From: an uncultured Clostridia bacterium
GTDB lineage: Bacteria; Bacillota; Clostridia; Oscillospirales; Oscillospiraceae
Assembly: GCA_947177005.1 (NCBI GenBank)
Contig: CAMWSZ010000169.1
Span: forward strand, 1-6,646
Direction: 5' to 3'
Length of the DNA: 6,646 nt
The translations under genes and the position numbers were made by a program. Shown one piece after another: positions 5,385 through 6,646 of the stretch. The notes beneath the pieces were generated by a model. It made no database searches, was not told the origin of the DNA, and saw only the letters and a program-made list of their open reading frames with translations. Positions within the stretch are counted from its first letter, which is position 1, and every line of letters begins with the position of its first letter.

Positions 5385-6629
5385 ATGGGTAATTTTTTCA
5401 GCGACCCGGTGGAACAGGCGCTGGAGTACATCTATTATAATGAACGGGCTGGCCGCGGGCGAGAGGGCGTTGAGCTGCTGGGCAAAGCCGACCTGCAGGG
5501 CGACGGCGACGCCGACTGTATTCTGGCCAGATGTCTGTGCGGCTCCGAGTACGTGTGGAGCGGCCACGGGTTCCCCGTAAAAAAAAAGGAGGCCACAAAA
5601 ATGCTGCGCCGCTCCGTGGAACGGGGCAGCCAAATCGGAGTGCTGGTGGCGCTGCACAACGGGGAGCTTTCGCTGGAACAGACGCCCATCAGCAGCTTGC
5701 AGGATGCGTTCGCCATTGTACTGGAAAAGGCGGAGGGCGGCGACGCCTTCTGTCAATATATGATAGGAAACGTCTACTTTGAGCGGGATTTCCTCCAAAT
5801 CGAGGGAAAAAATGAGGATTCCTTTGATATCCCCGTGGAGTATAAGGACTATCTGCGGGAAAACATCTCGAAATGCGAGGAGTGGTTCCAGAGGGCCTTC
5901 GAGGGCGGGATGCATCTGGCCGCCAACAATCTCAACCGCTTCTATCTCCAGGGCGACGGGGACATCATCCTGCCCCAGCCCGAAAAAGCGCAGGAGCTGT
6001 GGAAAACCGGTGCGGAACGGGGCTACCCCTGTCATCAGTACATATACGCCCAGGAGCTGGCGAAGGCCGGACAGAAGGAGGAGGCTTTCGAGTGGTTCAA
6101 GCAGGCCGCCGAGGGCGGCGAGCCCTACGCATGGTATGAGGTGGGCCGGGTGTATCTGGAGGGCGACGGCGTGGAACAGGATGCGGCCTACGCCTGCCAG
6201 TGCTTTGAAAAGGAGCTGCCCTGGCGTCATGTGGCCAGCTATAACCTGCTGGGCAAGGCGTATTTCGAGGGCGACGGCGTGGAACAGGACTATGAAAAGG
6301 CGTTCCGGCTCCTCCAGTTCGCCTACGAGGAGAGCAACAAGGGGAACCGGAAAAATAACTGGGGCGTGTATTTCCTCGGCAAATGCTATTTCGAGGGCTG
6401 GGGCACGGAACAGGATTATGTGAAGGCCCGGCAGTTCCTGGAGCAAATGGACTGGGAATACGAGGACGCCTATTATATGCTGGGCGTGATCTATGCCAGA
6501 GGCCGGGGCGTGCAGGAGGATATCAAAAAGGGCGTCACGCTGCTGCAAAAGGCCGGGACTCATCTGGGAGCTCAGGAGGAGCTGCTCAGATACAGAAAAA
6601 CCCTCTTTGGCAGGTGGGTGAGACGGTGA
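5385..6629 (+). CDS. Sel1-repeat (TPR-like) protein, unknown role
   Basis: This 414-residue protein is built mostly of Sel1-like repeats: helical pairs of about 36 residues that act as protein-protein scaffolds. Clear units begin near residues 44, 120, 176, 214, 247, 283, 327 and 361. They carry the signature A-x-Y-x-L-G-x-x-Y-x-x-G-x-G-V-x-x-D followed by A-x-x-W/L-F-x-x-A-A-E-G-G; for example VYLEGDGVEQD at 257-266 and YFEGDGVEQDYEKA at 293-306. Units in residues 80-175 are degenerate. No signal peptide or membrane segment is visible, so it is probably cytosolic. The N-terminus MGNFFS happens to fit the eukaryotic myristoylation pattern. The start has AAGGA (5371-5375) 9 bases upstream, weaker than an internal site at 5586-5592. 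The gene lies 142 bases after pfkA. Function cannot be told from the sequence. Confidence 0.9.
   Translation: MGNFFSDPVEQALEYIYYNERAGRGREGVELLGKADLQGDGDADCILARCLCGSEYVWSGHGFPVKKKEATKMLRRSVERGSQIGVLVALHNGELSLEQTPISSLQDAFAIVLEKAEGGDAFCQYMIGNVYFERDFLQIEGKNEDSFDIPVEYKDYLRENISKCEEWFQRAFEGGMHLAANNLNRFYLQGDGDIILPQPEKAQELWKTGAERGYPCHQYIYAQELAKAGQKEEAFEWFKQAAEGGEPYAWYEVGRVYLEGDGVEQDAAYACQCFEKELPWRHVASYNLLGKAYFEGDGVEQDYEKAFRLLQFAYEESNKGNRKNNWGVYFLGKCYFEGWGTEQDYVKARQFLEQMDWEYEDAYYMLGVIYARGRGVQEDIKKGVTLLQKAGTHLGAQEELLRYRKTLFGRWVRR
5579..5603 (+). promoter_or_regulatory. A9 tract, internal Shine-Dalgarno and in-frame ATG inside the Sel1 gene
   Basis: Nine A residues (5579-5587) run into AAGGAGG (5586-5592), 8 bases before an ATG at 5601 that is in frame (Met73). 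This site is stronger than that of the annotated start. It could give a 342-residue N-terminally shortened form, and the A-run is prone to slippage. Only the sequence pattern is seen; use is inferred. Confidence 0.45.
6159..6415 (+). repeat. Direct repeats encoding consecutive Sel1 units
   Basis: A 23-base segment encoding E-G-D-G-V-E-Q-D is identical at 6159-6181 and 6267-6289, exactly 108 bases (36 codons) apart. A third copy at 6393-6415 has 5 of 23 bases changed (E-G-W-G-T-E-Q-D) and lies 126 bases further on. The pattern indicates recent duplication of, or conversion between, neighbouring Sel1 units. Confidence 0.85.
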
Positions 6630-6646
6630 TCCGGAAGTTTTATAGT
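6626..6646 (+). CDS. Possible start of a coupled downstream gene, cut by window end
   Basis: GTG at 6626-6628 overlaps the Sel1 stop TGA (GTGA) and opens the frame M-I-R-K-F-Y-S to the window edge. AGGTGGG at 6612-6618 lies 7 bases upstream and could serve as its ribosome binding site. Stop-start overlap is common in translationally coupled operons. Seven codons are far too few to confirm it. Confidence 0.25.

Noticed and set aside
5355..6563. 402-codon minus-strand open frame over the Sel1 gene
   Set aside because: Its apparent internal repetition is only the mirror of the Sel1 repeats on the plus strand. The plus frame has the Sel1 signature and ribosome binding sites.

Overview
The window reads as chromosomal DNA of a GC-rich Gram-positive anaerobe, most likely a gut Clostridia of the Oscillospiraceae/Ruminococcaceae type. 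The reasons are strong Shine-Dalgarno sites (AGGAG, GAGGAGG, AGGAGGT) before nearly every gene, sigma-A type promoters, a clostridial-style 6-phosphofructokinase, and the order pgk-tpiA-gpmI. This placement is inferred from protein style and base composition, not from a database search.

Region 1 (1-3400) is a lower-glycolysis operon on the + strand. It holds the C-terminal three quarters of phosphoglycerate kinase, then complete triosephosphate isomerase and complete cofactor-independent phosphoglycerate mutase. Gaps of 70 and 97 bases separate them, and each gap contains a GC-rich hairpin without a U-tract. The operon ends in a strong intrinsic terminator with a 15-bp stem.

Region 2 (3393-4020) is a small AT-richer island. 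A 69-residue Xre/Cro-type helix-turn-helix gene on the minus strand faces away from a 75-residue four-cysteine protein of unknown function on the plus strand. Between them lies a 32-bp near-perfect palindrome whose two ends are the -35 and -10 boxes of the plus promoter. This looks like a compact self-controlled regulatory pair inserted between glycolytic genes, and it is the most unusual part of the window.

Region 3 (4020-5242) carries pfkA with its own promoter, a leader hairpin and a strong ribosome binding site. The enzyme has a mixed substrate signature: Gly at the ATP-type position, Lys at the PPi-type position, and Asn where Asp is usual.

Region 4 (5243-6646) has a hairpin-rich gap and then a 414-residue Sel1-repeat (TPR-like) protein of unknown role. 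Its gene contains an A9 tract that runs into a strong internal Shine-Dalgarno site and an in-frame ATG. A GTG overlapping its stop may start another gene that runs off the window.

Together pfkA, tpiA, pgk and gpmI cover one upper and three lower steps of the Embden-Meyerhof pathway. The HTH/Cys4 pair and the Sel1 gene have no visible metabolic link to them. No tRNA, rRNA, CRISPR array, transposase or known riboswitch was seen, and there is no gene-free stretch longer than about 230 bases.
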